DNA of 58,932 nt from assembly GCF_946998875.1 (NCBI RefSeq), contig NZ_CAMQAY010000007.1, positions 1-58,932 on the forward strand, given 5' to 3'. Under the pieces are notes generated by a model. It searched no databases and was not told the DNA's origin. It saw nothing but the letters and a program-made list of their open reading frames with translations. The stretch is from an uncultured Peptoniphilus sp. Lineage in GTDB: Bacteria > Bacillota > Clostridia > Tissierellales > Peptoniphilaceae. Within the stretch, counting starts at the first letter, position 1. Each line of letters opens with the position of its first letter. Of the stretch, positions 24,599 through 33,378 are shown piece by piece. A program made the translations under genes and the position numbers.

Positions 24599-27207
24599 TG
24601 TAACTCCTTAGATTTATTTACAATTTCATTTAACAAATTAAAAGCTTCCATAGGACTTATTTCGAGAATATTTATTTCCTTTAACTTGTCTATAAAGTTC
24701 ATTATTTCTGGATTGTTGTTTTCTTCTCTAATATATTCCTTATTTAAGTCAATGCTTATATCTTCGTTTTCTTTTTCAATTACATATAATACTTCTTTAG
24801 CTCTATTAATTATAGTTTCATCAATGCCTGCAAGCTTTGCAACATCTATTCCATAGGAATTATTTGTAAAACCCTTTATTATTTTTCTTAAGAAAATTAT
24901 TTCATCATCTTGTCTATCAACTGCAATAGTTAAATTTTCTACTGAATCATACTTATCTTCAAGGTGGACAAGTTCGTGATAATGGGTTGCAAAAAGGGTC
25001 TTGGCTTTAATATTTTCTGCAATGTATTCGATAATTGCATTTGCAATGGCAAGTCCATCAAAGGTGCTAGTTCCCCTTCCAACTTCATCTAAAATAAGTA
25101 AGGATTTTGGCGTTGCGTTGTCAATAATATCGGCAACTTCTTGCATCTCAACCATAAAGGTAGATTGTCCCTTGGAAAGATTGTCGCTTGCACCAATTCT
25201 TGTAAATATTCTATCTACAAGTGAAATATTTGCACTATCACAAGGCACGAAGGATCCTATATGAGCCATAATAGTTATTAGGGCAACCTGTCTCATATAG
25301 GTGGACTTACCTGCCATGTTTGGTCCAGTGATTATGTGAATCATATGCTTATCAGTGTCAATAAAAGTATCATTTGGAACGAAAAATTCATCTCTTATAT
25401 AAGATTCTACTATTGGATGTCGACCATTTTTTATTTTAATAAAGCCTTCCTGGTTAAAGTCTGGTCTTACATAATTGTTTAAATTAGAAACTTTTGCGAG
25501 AGATAAAATTGAGTCTAAATTTGAAAGCTTATCAGCTAATATTTGGATTCTATAAATTTCACCTGCTATATAGTCTTTTAGGCCATTATATAATTCAGCT
25601 TGTAGGCTTAAAGCTCTGTCCTTGGAGCCAAGGAGCTTTCCCTCCATATCCTTTAATTCAACAGAGAAAAATCTTTCTGAGCCAACTAGAGTTTGCTTTC
25701 TAATGTAATCATCTGGCACTTCATCTAAAAAAGATTTGGTAACTTCAATAAAATAACCGAGAATTTTATTGTGTTTAACCTTTAATTTTTTTATTCCAGT
25801 TCTCTCTCTCTCTTTATTTTCAAAATCCAGTAGCCAGTTTTTTCCTTCAGTAGCAATTTTAAAGAGTTCATCTAAATCCTCAGAATAGCCTTCTTTAATT
25901 ATTCTATTTTCTTCTATTACCACAGGAGGATTTTCAATTAAAAGGGCATCTATTTTTTCATAAATATCATTTAAATCTATAAATTCACTTGCCAAAGAAT
26001 TTAAATAATCATTCTTGTAATTTTCTAAAATTTCTTTTATTTTCTTAGAATTTATAATTGTATTCTTAAGAGAATAAACTTCTCGAGGATTTACACTTCC
26101 ATTGGAAATTTTAACAACAAGCCTCTCAATGTCATAAACTTCCTTTAAGATTTTTTCTAATTTGTCTTGAAGAAGTAAGTCTTTAGTAAAGGATTCTATT
26201 AAATTTTGTCTCTCATAAATTTTATTTAAATTTACCAGTGGACTTTCCACCCATTTTTTTAACTTACGAGAACCCATAGAAGTGCAACACTTGTCAAGCA
26301 CATCTAATAGGGAACCCTTTTTGGTAAAAGTATTAAGGCCTTTAACAACTTCAAGTGTTCTCTTTGAGCTTTCGTCTAAGATTAAATAATCAAAATTATT
26401 ATAAAGTTTAATATTATTTATGTGCTTTAAATTTATTTTTTGAGTTACTACCAAGTACTGTAAAATCTTTTTTAATGATGTGTAATCAGAAATATTATTT
26501 GTTGATAAGAAATTTTTTAAATTTTCTTTGAAATTTTCACTAAAGTATTCCCCAAGATCTTTAAATAAATTGATTTCCTTTAAATTATCTGAAAGATAGG
26601 GATTTACAAAAATATTATCTCTTTTTATTTTCTCTTTAAACTTTGAAGTAACTTCATCATTTAATAAAATTTCATTGGGACTAATTCTGTCGATTTCATC
26701 TTGCAAGAAATTATACAATTCGGACTTGGACAAAAAAGTTTTTTCTGTAAAATAAATTTCTCCCGTTGAATAATCTGAATATGTTAAATTTAAAGAATAG
26801 CCGTGAATAAAAATTGAAAGAAGATAGTTGTTTAAATCACTCTTTAAATATTCAGTGTCCGTAAAAGTTCCCGGAGTAATAATTTGAGTTACTTCTCTTT
26901 TAACTATGCCTTTGGCGAATTTTGGGTCTTCCATTTGGTCGCAAATAGCAACCTTATAACCCTTATTTATTAATTTTGAAATATATCCCGATGCCACATG
27001 ATATGGAACTCCACACATAGGAGCCTTTTCTTCAAGGCCTGCGTCTCTTTTTGTAAGAGTAATTTCAAGTTCTCTTGATGCAAGAAGGGCATCATCAAAA
27101 AACATTTCATAGAAATCGCCAAGCCTAAAAAATAAAATTGCATCAGGATTCTCATCCTTTACAGCAAGATATTGCTGCATCATAGGAGTTAATTTTTCAC
27201 GATTCAA
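24595..27207 (-). CDS. mutS: DNA mismatch repair protein MutS
   Basis: Recognises mispairs and recruits MutL. The N-terminus has LTPMMQQYLAVK and FFRLGDFYEMFFDDA with the Phe-X-Glu (FYE) that stacks on the mismatch; the C-terminal ATPase has GPNMAGKSTYMRQVA, LSKGQSTFMVEMQE and LDEVGRGTSTFDGLA. I take TTG at 27205-27207 (870 residues), which follows AGGTGA at good spacing; the GTG at 27216 lies in that binding site. The start overlaps the miaB end by 11 bases, so translation is probably coupled. Confidence 0.95.
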   Translation of the reverse strand: MNREKLTPMMQQYLAVKDENPDAILFFRLGDFYEMFFDDALLASRELEITLTKRDAGLEEKAPMCGVPYHVASGYISKLINKGYKVAICDQMEDPKFAKGIVKREVTQIITPGTFTDTEYLKSDLNNYLLSIFIHGYSLNLTYSDYSTGEIYFTEKTFLSKSELYNFLQDEIDRISPNEILLNDEVTSKFKEKIKRDNIFVNPYLSDNLKEINLFKDLGEYFSENFKENLKNFLSTNNISDYTSLKKILQYLVVTQKINLKHINNIKLYNNFDYLILDESSKRTLEVVKGLNTFTKKGSLLDVLDKCCTSMGSRKLKKWVESPLVNLNKIYERQNLIESFTKDLLLQDKLEKILKEVYDIERLVVKISNGSVNPREVYSLKNTIINSKKIKEILENYKNDYLNSLASEFIDLNDIYEKIDALLIENPPVVIEENRIIKEGYSEDLDELFKIATEGKNWLLDFENKERERTGIKKLKVKHNKILGYFIEVTKSFLDEVPDDYIRKQTLVGSERFFSVELKDMEGKLLGSKDRALSLQAELYNGLKDYIAGEIYRIQILADKLSNLDSILSLAKVSNLNNYVRPDFNQEGFIKIKNGRHPIVESYIRDEFFVPNDTFIDTDKHMIHIITGPNMAGKSTYMRQVALITIMAHIGSFVPCDSANISLVDRIFTRIGASDNLSKGQSTFMVEMQEVADIIDNATPKSLLILDEVGRGTSTFDGLAIANAIIEYIAENIKAKTLFATHYHELVHLEDKYDSVENLTIAVDRQDDEIIFLRKIIKGFTNNSYGIDVAKLAGIDETIINRAKEVLYVIEKENEDISIDLNKEYIREENNNPEIMNFIDKLKEINILEISPMEAFNLLNEIVNKSKELQ

Positions 27208-28594
27208 TTTTTTCACCTACTAGAGAAAAACTATTTGCATCTGTTACCTTAACCTTTAAAATTTTTCCAATATCGCTTTTATTTCCCTTGAAATTTATTA
27301 GTTTAAATTCATCAGTTCTTCCACTGACATTGGTATCGTCTTTTTTTGAGAAATCTTCAACAAGTACATCTACATCTCTTCCAATAAAAGCTTTATTTTT
27401 CTTTTCTTGAATTGGATATAAAATATCCAAAAGTCTCTCAAACCTTTCATGTTTAACTTTATCAGGAACTTGCTCCATTCTTGCAGCAGGAGTATTTTCC
27501 CTCATGGAATAAATAAAAGTAAAGGCTGTGTCGTACTCAACTTTTTTAACTAAATCTAAGGTGTCAAGAAAATCTTCTTCACTTTCACCTGGAAAACCTA
27601 CCATTATGTCTGTGGAAAGGGCAATGTTTGGATTAACACTTTTTACCTTATCTATCTTTCTTAGATAATCTTCCTTTGTGTATTTTCTGTTCATCCTCTT
27701 AAGAACTCTTGATGAACCAGCTTGAACTGGGAGGTGTAAGAAATTGCAAAGTTTATCTAAGTTTTTAAAGGAATAAATTAATTCATCGGATATATCCTTT
27801 GGATGTGATGTCATAAACCTAATTCTTTCTATTCCCTTTATGTCATTAATTTCTTCAAGAAGATTTGCAAAAGAATATTTATCGTCAAAAGTTTTTCCAT
27901 AAGAATTTACATTTTGACCAAGGAGAGTTACTTCCTTAGTTCCATTTTTTGCAAGCTCCTCAATTTCTTTAATTATATCATGAGGTCTTCTGCTAGTTTC
28001 TCTTCCCCTTGTGTAAGGAACTATGCAATAGGAACAAAAATTGTTGCAACCATACATAATATTCACATAAGACTTAAAATTGTAAAGTCTATTTGCGCCG
28101 AGAGAATTATCTATGCTAAGTGGATTTTCTTCTATATCAATGGCAAGCTTTTTGCCATCATAAGATGCCTTTAATAGCTCTGGCAGTTTCCAAATATTAT
28201 TTGTTCCAAAGATAATGTCCACATTTGGAAATTTTTCTATAACATAATTTCTTGACTCTTCTCTTTGCATCATGCAACCACAAACTGCAACTTTTATATT
28301 TTTTTTCTTAGACTTTAAATTTTTTAAATTTCCAAGTTGACCGTAGACCTTATCTTCTGCAGAATGTCTTACTGAGCAAGTATTTAAAATTATTAAATCA
28401 GCATCTTCAACTTCGTTAACAAAGCTGTAGCCCATTTTTTCAAGTAGCCAAGTTATTTTTTCAGAATCGTGTTCATTCATCTGGCAGCCATGAGTAATGA
28501 CAAGGGCTTTCTTTTCATCAATATTTTCTTTTATATCTCTAATGTACTCATTTACATTGTTATTTATATCATTAATTAGTTCTTTATTTTCCAT
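27197..28594 (-). CDS. miaB: tRNA-2-methylthio-N6-dimethylallyladenosine synthase MiaB
   Basis: Radical SAM methylthiotransferase acting on i6A37 of tRNA. The MTTase domain has THGCQMNEHDSEKI, LNTCSVRHSAEDKVYG and AVCGCMMQRE; the radical SAM motif is CNNFCSYC within MYGCNNFCSYCIVPYTRGRE; a TRAM domain ends the 465-residue protein. I use ATG 28594, six bases after GTGAGG. It heads the miaB-mutS-mutL-miaA-ynbB run and has its own promoter. Confidence 0.94.
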   Translation of the reverse strand: MENKELINDINNNVNEYIRDIKENIDEKKALVITHGCQMNEHDSEKITWLLEKMGYSFVNEVEDADLIILNTCSVRHSAEDKVYGQLGNLKNLKSKKKNIKVAVCGCMMQREESRNYVIEKFPNVDIIFGTNNIWKLPELLKASYDGKKLAIDIEENPLSIDNSLGANRLYNFKSYVNIMYGCNNFCSYCIVPYTRGRETSRRPHDIIKEIEELAKNGTKEVTLLGQNVNSYGKTFDDKYSFANLLEEINDIKGIERIRFMTSHPKDISDELIYSFKNLDKLCNFLHLPVQAGSSRVLKRMNRKYTKEDYLRKIDKVKSVNPNIALSTDIMVGFPGESEEDFLDTLDLVKKVEYDTAFTFIYSMRENTPAARMEQVPDKVKHERFERLLDILYPIQEKKNKAFIGRDVDVLVEDFSKKDDTNVSGRTDEFKLINFKGNKSDIGKILKVKVTDANSFSLVGEKIES

Positions 28595-28619
28595 ATACAT
28601 CCTCACTTCATATCTTTAT

Positions 28620-28649
28620 ATTATAACTGAAAAACAGCCTATTTATCAA
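28620..28649 (-). promoter_or_regulatory. promoter of the miaB-mutSL-miaA operon
   Basis: On the minus strand TTGATA (28644-28649) and a consensus TATAAT (28620-28625) are 18 bases apart, just after the terminator of the preceding gene. Confidence 0.7.
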
Positions 28650-28652
28650 GAA

Positions 28653-28676
28653 AAGAGTATGCATACACATACTCTT
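28653..28676 (-). terminator. terminator after the FAD-dependent protein gene
   Basis: AAGAGTATG and CATACTCTT pair perfectly around a six-base loop, followed on the minus strand by TTCTT. The hairpin overlaps the stop codon of the upstream gene (28675-28677). Confidence 0.7.
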
Positions 28677-30051
28677 AAGACATAATACTATTTAAATATC
28701 TAGCCACATACACTCCGCAGGCAGAGGCTTGTGAAAGTGAATGAGTGGCACCTCCACCATCGCCAACTACAAAGAGACCGTCCACTGAAGTTTCAAAATT
28801 CGAATCAGTTTCAACTCTTGAATTATAAAATTTAACTTCAACTCCATATAAAAGTGTATCGTCATTTGCAGTTCCTGGTGCAATTTTATCTAAGGCGTAA
28901 ATCATCTCTATAATTGAGTCAAGTTGTCTCTTAGGAATTACAAGAGACAAATCACCTGGAGTCGCCTTTAAGGTTGGCTCAGTAAAGCATTTAAGCATTC
29001 TTCTCTTATCAGATCTTCTTCCTTTGACTAAATCTCCAAATCTTTGCAAGAGGACTCCCCCTCCAAGCATATTGCTAAGTTTTGCTATTGATTCCCCATA
29101 TTCGTTGGAATCTTTAAAGGGTTCTGTAAAAGTATTGCTAACTAAAAGAGCAAAGTTTGTGTTGTCAGATTGAAGTTTAGGGTCAGCATAAGAATGCCCA
29201 TTTACAGTTATAATGCCGTTGGTGTTTTCAGCTACTACTTGTCCATAAGGATTCATACAAAAAGTCCTTACAAGGTCATTGTAGCCCTTAGTTTGATAAA
29301 CTATCTTTGACTCATAGACTGCATCTGTTATGTGTTTAAAAACCTCTGCTGGTAGTTCAACCCTAACACCAATATCTACTTGGTTTGAAAATAAATTTAT
29401 ATTAAATTTTTTGCAAACTTCTGAAATCCATTTAGAACCACTTCTTCCTGAAGCAAGAACTAATTTGTCACAATAAAAAGTTTCTCCCTTGTCAGTAGTA
29501 AGTTTAAAGTCTTCATTTTTTTCAACATCAACTATTGTTGTGTTAAAAATAATTTCAACCTTGTCCTTGGTCCACTCATAAATTTTTTCTAGGATTTTCA
29601 CATTTCTATCTGTGCCAAAATGTCTAACCTTGGCATCCAGCAAGTGTAGGTCATGTTTTAAGGCAAGAGTTTTTAAATTTGATGCACTTGTTTCATAAAG
29701 TTTTGAATTTCCACCGTCAAATTTGCATAGAACGGAGTCAACATATTCCATTAGTTCAATTGACTCTTCTTTGCCAATGTAGTCATGCATTTGTCCGCCA
29801 AAATTTGTTGTAATATTATATTTTCCATCAGATAAAGTACCTGCTCCACCATAACCATTCATGATATTGCAAGGTTTACAGCCAATACAGCTTTCAACTT
29901 GTCCTGTTTTTATCGGACACTGTCTTTTATAAATTATATTGCCCTTGTCTATTACCAGTACCTTTAAATCTGAATTTAACTTTTTAAATTCGTAAGAGGC
30001 AAAGACTCCACTTGCGCCTGAACCAACTATTATTACATCATATTTATTCAA
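28675..30051 (-). CDS. FAD-dependent dehydrogenase of unknown substrate
   Basis: A 458-residue flavoprotein with the dinucleotide-binding start YDVIIVGSGASGVFASYEF, a cysteine cluster CIGCKPCN preceded by CPIKTGQVE, GGAGTLSDGKYN, ASGRSG and a C-terminal FVVGDGGGATHSLSQAS flavin segment. This matches the uncharacterised FAD-dependent dehydrogenase family common in Clostridia. Start: TTG at 30049-30051, six bases after AAGGAG at the end of rluD; in-frame starts further up lie inside rluD. It ends the sepF-ylmH-lspA-rluD run, which gives no clear hint of substrate. Confidence 0.82.
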   Translation of the reverse strand: MNKYDVIIVGSGASGVFASYEFKKLNSDLKVLVIDKGNIIYKRQCPIKTGQVESCIGCKPCNIMNGYGGAGTLSDGKYNITTNFGGQMHDYIGKEESIELMEYVDSVLCKFDGGNSKLYETSASNLKTLALKHDLHLLDAKVRHFGTDRNVKILEKIYEWTKDKVEIIFNTTIVDVEKNEDFKLTTDKGETFYCDKLVLASGRSGSKWISEVCKKFNINLFSNQVDIGVRVELPAEVFKHITDAVYESKIVYQTKGYNDLVRTFCMNPYGQVVAENTNGIITVNGHSYADPKLQSDNTNFALLVSNTFTEPFKDSNEYGESIAKLSNMLGGGVLLQRFGDLVKGRRSDKRRMLKCFTEPTLKATPGDLSLVIPKRQLDSIIEMIYALDKIAPGTANDDTLLYGVEVKFYNSRVETDSNFETSVDGLFVVGDGGGATHSLSQASACGVYVARYLNSIMS

Positions 30052-30052
30052 A

Positions 30053-30955
30053 TTATTTCTCCTTGCTAAAGATAGCCATAAAATCAGTGAACCTCTTTGG
30101 AAATTCATCAACAATCTCAAGTTCTTCACCTGTAATTGGGTGAATAAATTTAAGTTTATAAGCGTGTAAAAGCTGCTTATTAATCTTATATTTGTTTTTT
30201 ATGCCATAGGTTTCATCGCCAACAACTGGATGATTTACATAGGATAAATGCACTCTAATTTGGTGAGTTCTACCAGTATGTAGTGTGACATCTAAAAGAG
30301 TAAATTTATCAAAGTTTTTTAAAACATGAAAACTTGTAAAGGCATTCTTAGAATTTTCTTCAACAACTTTCATCTTAACTCGATTATTGGGATCTCTTCC
30401 TATGGGTGCATCTACATCAAAGTCCTCATAGATATTACCATGGACTATTGCCAAATAATGTTTCTCGATTTCTCGATTTTTAAACATCTCTACCAGTTTA
30501 TAATAAGCCTCATCTTTTTTTGCAATAATCATAAGACCAGATGTATCCTTATCAAGCCTATGTACAATGCCAGGTCTATCCTCATCTATTGGGTTAGATA
30601 GATTTTTAAATTTATAAAGTAAAGCATTAACAAGAGTTCCACTTTTATTTCCTGCACCTGGATGGACTACTAAGTCCTGGGGCTTCGATATTACAGCAAG
30701 ATATTCGTCCTCATAAATTGTGTTAAAATCAATATTTTCTGGAAGAAGTTTTTCCTCATCTTCAAAAGAAACTGTAATAGTATCCCCTTTCCTTAAACTA
30801 TATCCTGCCTTTACAATTTTTCCATTTAATAAAATATTTCCAGATTCAATATGGTTTTTTATTTGCGACCTATTTATTTCAAGTTTTTGATCTAAAAATT
30901 TATCAAGTCTAGAATCAACATCAAGAGTACTTACTACAAAAGTATTTTTATACAT
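30053..30955 (-). CDS. RluA/RluD family pseudouridine synthase
   Basis: A 300-residue enzyme with an N-terminal S4 RNA-binding domain (RLDKFLDQKLEINRSQIK) and a RluA catalytic domain with the catalytic Asp in HRLDKDTSGLMIIAK, and HTGRTHQIRVHLSYVNHPVVGD. It is expected to modify 23S rRNA uridines (RluD type), as is usual for the paralogue encoded beside lspA in Firmicutes (ylyB). The exact target is not visible. Confidence 0.92.
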   Translation of the reverse strand: MYKNTFVVSTLDVDSRLDKFLDQKLEINRSQIKNHIESGNILLNGKIVKAGYSLRKGDTITVSFEDEEKLLPENIDFNTIYEDEYLAVISKPQDLVVHPGAGNKSGTLVNALLYKFKNLSNPIDEDRPGIVHRLDKDTSGLMIIAKKDEAYYKLVEMFKNREIEKHYLAIVHGNIYEDFDVDAPIGRDPNNRVKMKVVEENSKNAFTSFHVLKNFDKFTLLDVTLHTGRTHQIRVHLSYVNHPVVGDETYGIKNKYKINKQLLHAYKLKFIHPITGEELEIVDEFPKRFTDFMAIFSKEK

Positions 30956-30958
30956 AAA

Positions 30959-31414
30959 TCACCTTTTATTGTCGTGAAGAACTATTCCAATGGAAATTAA
31001 AATTGTTCCAAGAACAATAAACATATCGGCAAAATTAAAAATTGCAAAATCATGACCAAAGAACCTCATACTTATAAAGTCAACAACATAGTGAAGTCTA
31101 ATTCTGTCTATGAAGTTTCCAATAGTTCCTCCAATAAGAAGACTGAAACTAACTAAATAAATAAAGGGAACTTTATTGTAATTTTTAATTAAAAATACAA
31201 TTAAAAATAGTAAAACTAGGACAGTTATAACTGTAAATAGAGATCTAAATCCTTGTAAAATTCCAAAGGCTGCACCTCTATTCTCTATGTAATAGAGTTT
31301 CAAAAAGTTGTCAATTAGTACAATTGGATTTTCATTTGCAATATTTGCAACCACCAAATATTTTGTAAACTGATCTATAATTATTAAAATAATGCTAAAA
31401 ATAGCAACAAACAT
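30959..31414 (-). CDS. lspA: signal peptidase II (prolipoprotein)
   Basis: Membrane aspartyl protease that removes lipoprotein signal peptides. The 151 residues form four hydrophobic helices and include IIDQFTKYLV, ENRGAAFGIL, and the catalytic Asp regions GGTIGNFIDRIRL and FNFADMFIVLG. AAGGAG precedes the ATG. It lies between ylmH and rluD, its usual neighbourhood; ileS and divIVA, often present here, are absent. Confidence 0.95.
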   Translation of the reverse strand: MFVAIFSIILIIIDQFTKYLVVANIANENPIVLIDNFLKLYYIENRGAAFGILQGFRSLFTVITVLVLLFLIVFLIKNYNKVPFIYLVSFSLLIGGTIGNFIDRIRLHYVVDFISMRFFGHDFAIFNFADMFIVLGTILISIGIVLHDNKR

Positions 31415-31423
31415 AATATCTCC

Positions 31424-32206
31424 TTATTTATTTAATCTCACTAAAACTACAAAATTGCCTTTTTTTGTGTTTCCTTCAACATCAAAAATTCTAAATCTTC
31501 CATACTTTCTTAGAGAAACCAAGTCACCTTCCTCTAGCTCAAAATGAGATCTTGTCTCTTTGGCAAAATTCACTTTTACAAGTTCTCCATCTATCATCTT
31601 TTTAACCTTTGACCTAGACAGATTAAATACCTTAGAAATTAAATTATCTAGCCTAAAGGAAGAGACAACAATTTTTTTGTAGTCATAATCCTTTTTTGGA
31701 AGATTAGAAATTTTATCTTCACGACTGAGGACAATATTGTATTTAGAAATTTTTGTTAAGTTTATTTCTATAAAGTTTGCAATTTCTCTTTTAACAAAAA
31801 AATAAGTGAATTTTTCTCCAATTAAAATATCACCTATTTTTTGCCTGTCTATACTAAGACCTAAAATAGATCCCAGCACATCGCCATGTTTAATTTTTTC
31901 ATTAGATTCAAATTTAAATAAGACAATATCATCTGCATCATTTTCAATTTTATAACTAGGATAAATATAAATGATGCAAGATTCACTGTCATTGTAACCC
32001 CCATGGATTTCATAGGAGATTTCATCTTTAAACCTATTTAAAATGGAAATAGACAAATTAATCTCATGAGGATTTAAAAAATCTGTAGACTCAGTAATAT
32101 GACTCTTCATTACAGATTCTATTTTGTCAATAACTTTCCTTATAGTAGTCCTTTCCTCAGACCTATTAATATGATTAATTAAATCTATTCTGTTTAAATT
32201 TACCAA
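31424..32206 (-). CDS. ylmH: YlmH-like S4-domain RNA-binding protein
   Basis: A 260-residue protein with a C-terminal S4 domain (SSFRLDNLISKVFNLSRSKV, then VNFAKETRSHFELEEGDLVSL) and an N-terminal YlmH domain. YlmH is encoded in the division cluster of Gram-positive bacteria, and Bacillus YlmH has been linked to rescue of stalled ribosomes. The start is a TTG that lies within the last codons of sepF (7-base overlap), with only a weak GGAA site, so its translation likely depends on sepF. Confidence 0.85.
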   Translation of the reverse strand: MVNLNRIDLINHINRSEERTTIRKVIDKIESVMKSHITESTDFLNPHEINLSISILNRFKDEISYEIHGGYNDSESCIIYIYPSYKIENDADDIVLFKFESNEKIKHGDVLGSILGLSIDRQKIGDILIGEKFTYFFVKREIANFIEINLTKISKYNIVLSREDKISNLPKKDYDYKKIVVSSFRLDNLISKVFNLSRSKVKKMIDGELVKVNFAKETRSHFELEEGDLVSLRKYGRFRIFDVEGNTKKGNFVVLVRLNK

Positions 32207-32649
32207 GGAAACATTCCGTTGTTTTTAAGTTGCTCTTTTAATCCATCGATTTCAACATTATTTGGTGCCAAGATAAAAATATCTTTGTTAACTTTTTGCA
32301 TCTTTCCATCAAGGGCATAAAGAGCTCCACTTACGAAATCAAATATTTGTCTCTTAACATCAACATCAAGTTGTTCGAAGTTAAGAACTACTGCTTTGAA
32401 ATCTCTTAAATCATCAACTATAAGTGGTGATTCATCATAAGAAAGTGGTTCATGAACGGTAATTATCATATTACTTGTTGATACTCTTGGTTTAGCCTTA
32501 GTATGAGTGATGTTTTTTGGTGCATAAGTAGGTTCAACAACCTCTGCTTCCTTTGCATCATCTTCAAAATCTTCGTCAAAATCTTCGTACTCATATTCAT
32601 CTGCAAAGCCAAAGATTTTCTTTAGTTTGTCCATAGTTTTTTCTGCCAT
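32200..32649 (-). CDS. sepF: cell division protein SepF
   Basis: SepF tethers FtsZ filaments to the membrane and aligns them at the septum. The 149 residues have the expected N-terminal amphipathic helix (MDKLKKIFGFADE), an acidic linker and the conserved DUF552 fold (RDFKAVVLNFEQLDVDVKRQ, DFVSGALYALDGKMQKVNKD). AGGAGGATATT precedes the ATG. It is the core gene of a compact ylm-type cluster in which ylmG and divIVA are missing. Confidence 0.93.
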   Translation of the reverse strand: MAEKTMDKLKKIFGFADEYEYEDFDEDFEDDAKEAEVVEPTYAPKNITHTKAKPRVSTSNMIITVHEPLSYDESPLIVDDLRDFKAVVLNFEQLDVDVKRQIFDFVSGALYALDGKMQKVNKDIFILAPNNVEIDGLKEQLKNNGMFPW

Positions 32650-32658
32650 AATATCCTC

Positions 32659-33369
32659 CTAATTATAATTTCTATTTCCAAATAATTTAGAACCAACTCT
32701 GATCATATTGGATCCTTCTTCGATTGCCAATTTAAAATCATGGCTCATCCCCATTGATAAATATTTCATCTCAACACCATCATAGTTTTTTGATGCAATA
32801 TTTTCAAACATTATATTCATCTTCTCAAATAATTTTCTCAGCAAAGTTTCATCAGGATTATTTGGAGCAATAGCCATAAGCCCCTTAATATTAATATTTT
32901 TATAATCTAAAAGTTCATAAATAAAATCTTCAGTATCTTCATATTTTATTCCTGATTTACTCTCTTCATTGCCAATATTTATTTGCACAAGACAATTTAC
33001 TTTGATGTCATCTTTTTCTGCTCTCTTATTAATTTCTTGGGCTAATTTTATTCTATCCAGAGATTGAATTAATTCTACTTTGTCATAAATATATTTTACT
33101 TTATTAGTCTGTAAATTGCCAATCAAATGAAAATTTATTTTATTATTTTTTAACTTTTCTTCAATTTCTTTATCTTCTATCTTTGAAAGGAGTTCTTGAA
33201 CCTTATTTTCACCAAAATCTACGACACCAATGTTGTTAAAAACCTTTATCATTTCCACTGGATGCGTCTTTGAAACGGCGATAAGTTTTACATCTCTTTT
33301 AAAATTAGAATTATTCTTTGCTATTTCTATATCTTCATAAAGTTTTTTTAAATTGTCTTCCAAATTCAA
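32659..33369 (-). CDS. YggS/YlmE family PLP homeostasis protein
   Basis: A 236-residue alanine-racemase-like barrel that binds pyridoxal phosphate without known catalysis and balances PLP levels (PLPBP/YggS family). Family segments seen: KLIAVSKTHPVEMIKV with the PLP lysine, GENKVQEL, HLIGNLQTNKVKYI, LVQINIGNEESKSGI and LSMGMSHDFKLAIEEGSNMI. It starts with TTG after GAGGTGAT, which overlaps the stop of the HlyD-like gene. It sits directly before sepF as ylmE does in Bacillus. Confidence 0.93.
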   Translation of the reverse strand: MNLEDNLKKLYEDIEIAKNNSNFKRDVKLIAVSKTHPVEMIKVFNNIGVVDFGENKVQELLSKIEDKEIEEKLKNNKINFHLIGNLQTNKVKYIYDKVELIQSLDRIKLAQEINKRAEKDDIKVNCLVQINIGNEESKSGIKYEDTEDFIYELLDYKNINIKGLMAIAPNNPDETLLRKLFEKMNIMFENIASKNYDGVEMKYLSMGMSHDFKLAIEEGSNMIRVGSKLFGNRNYN

Positions 33370-33378
33370 AATATCACC

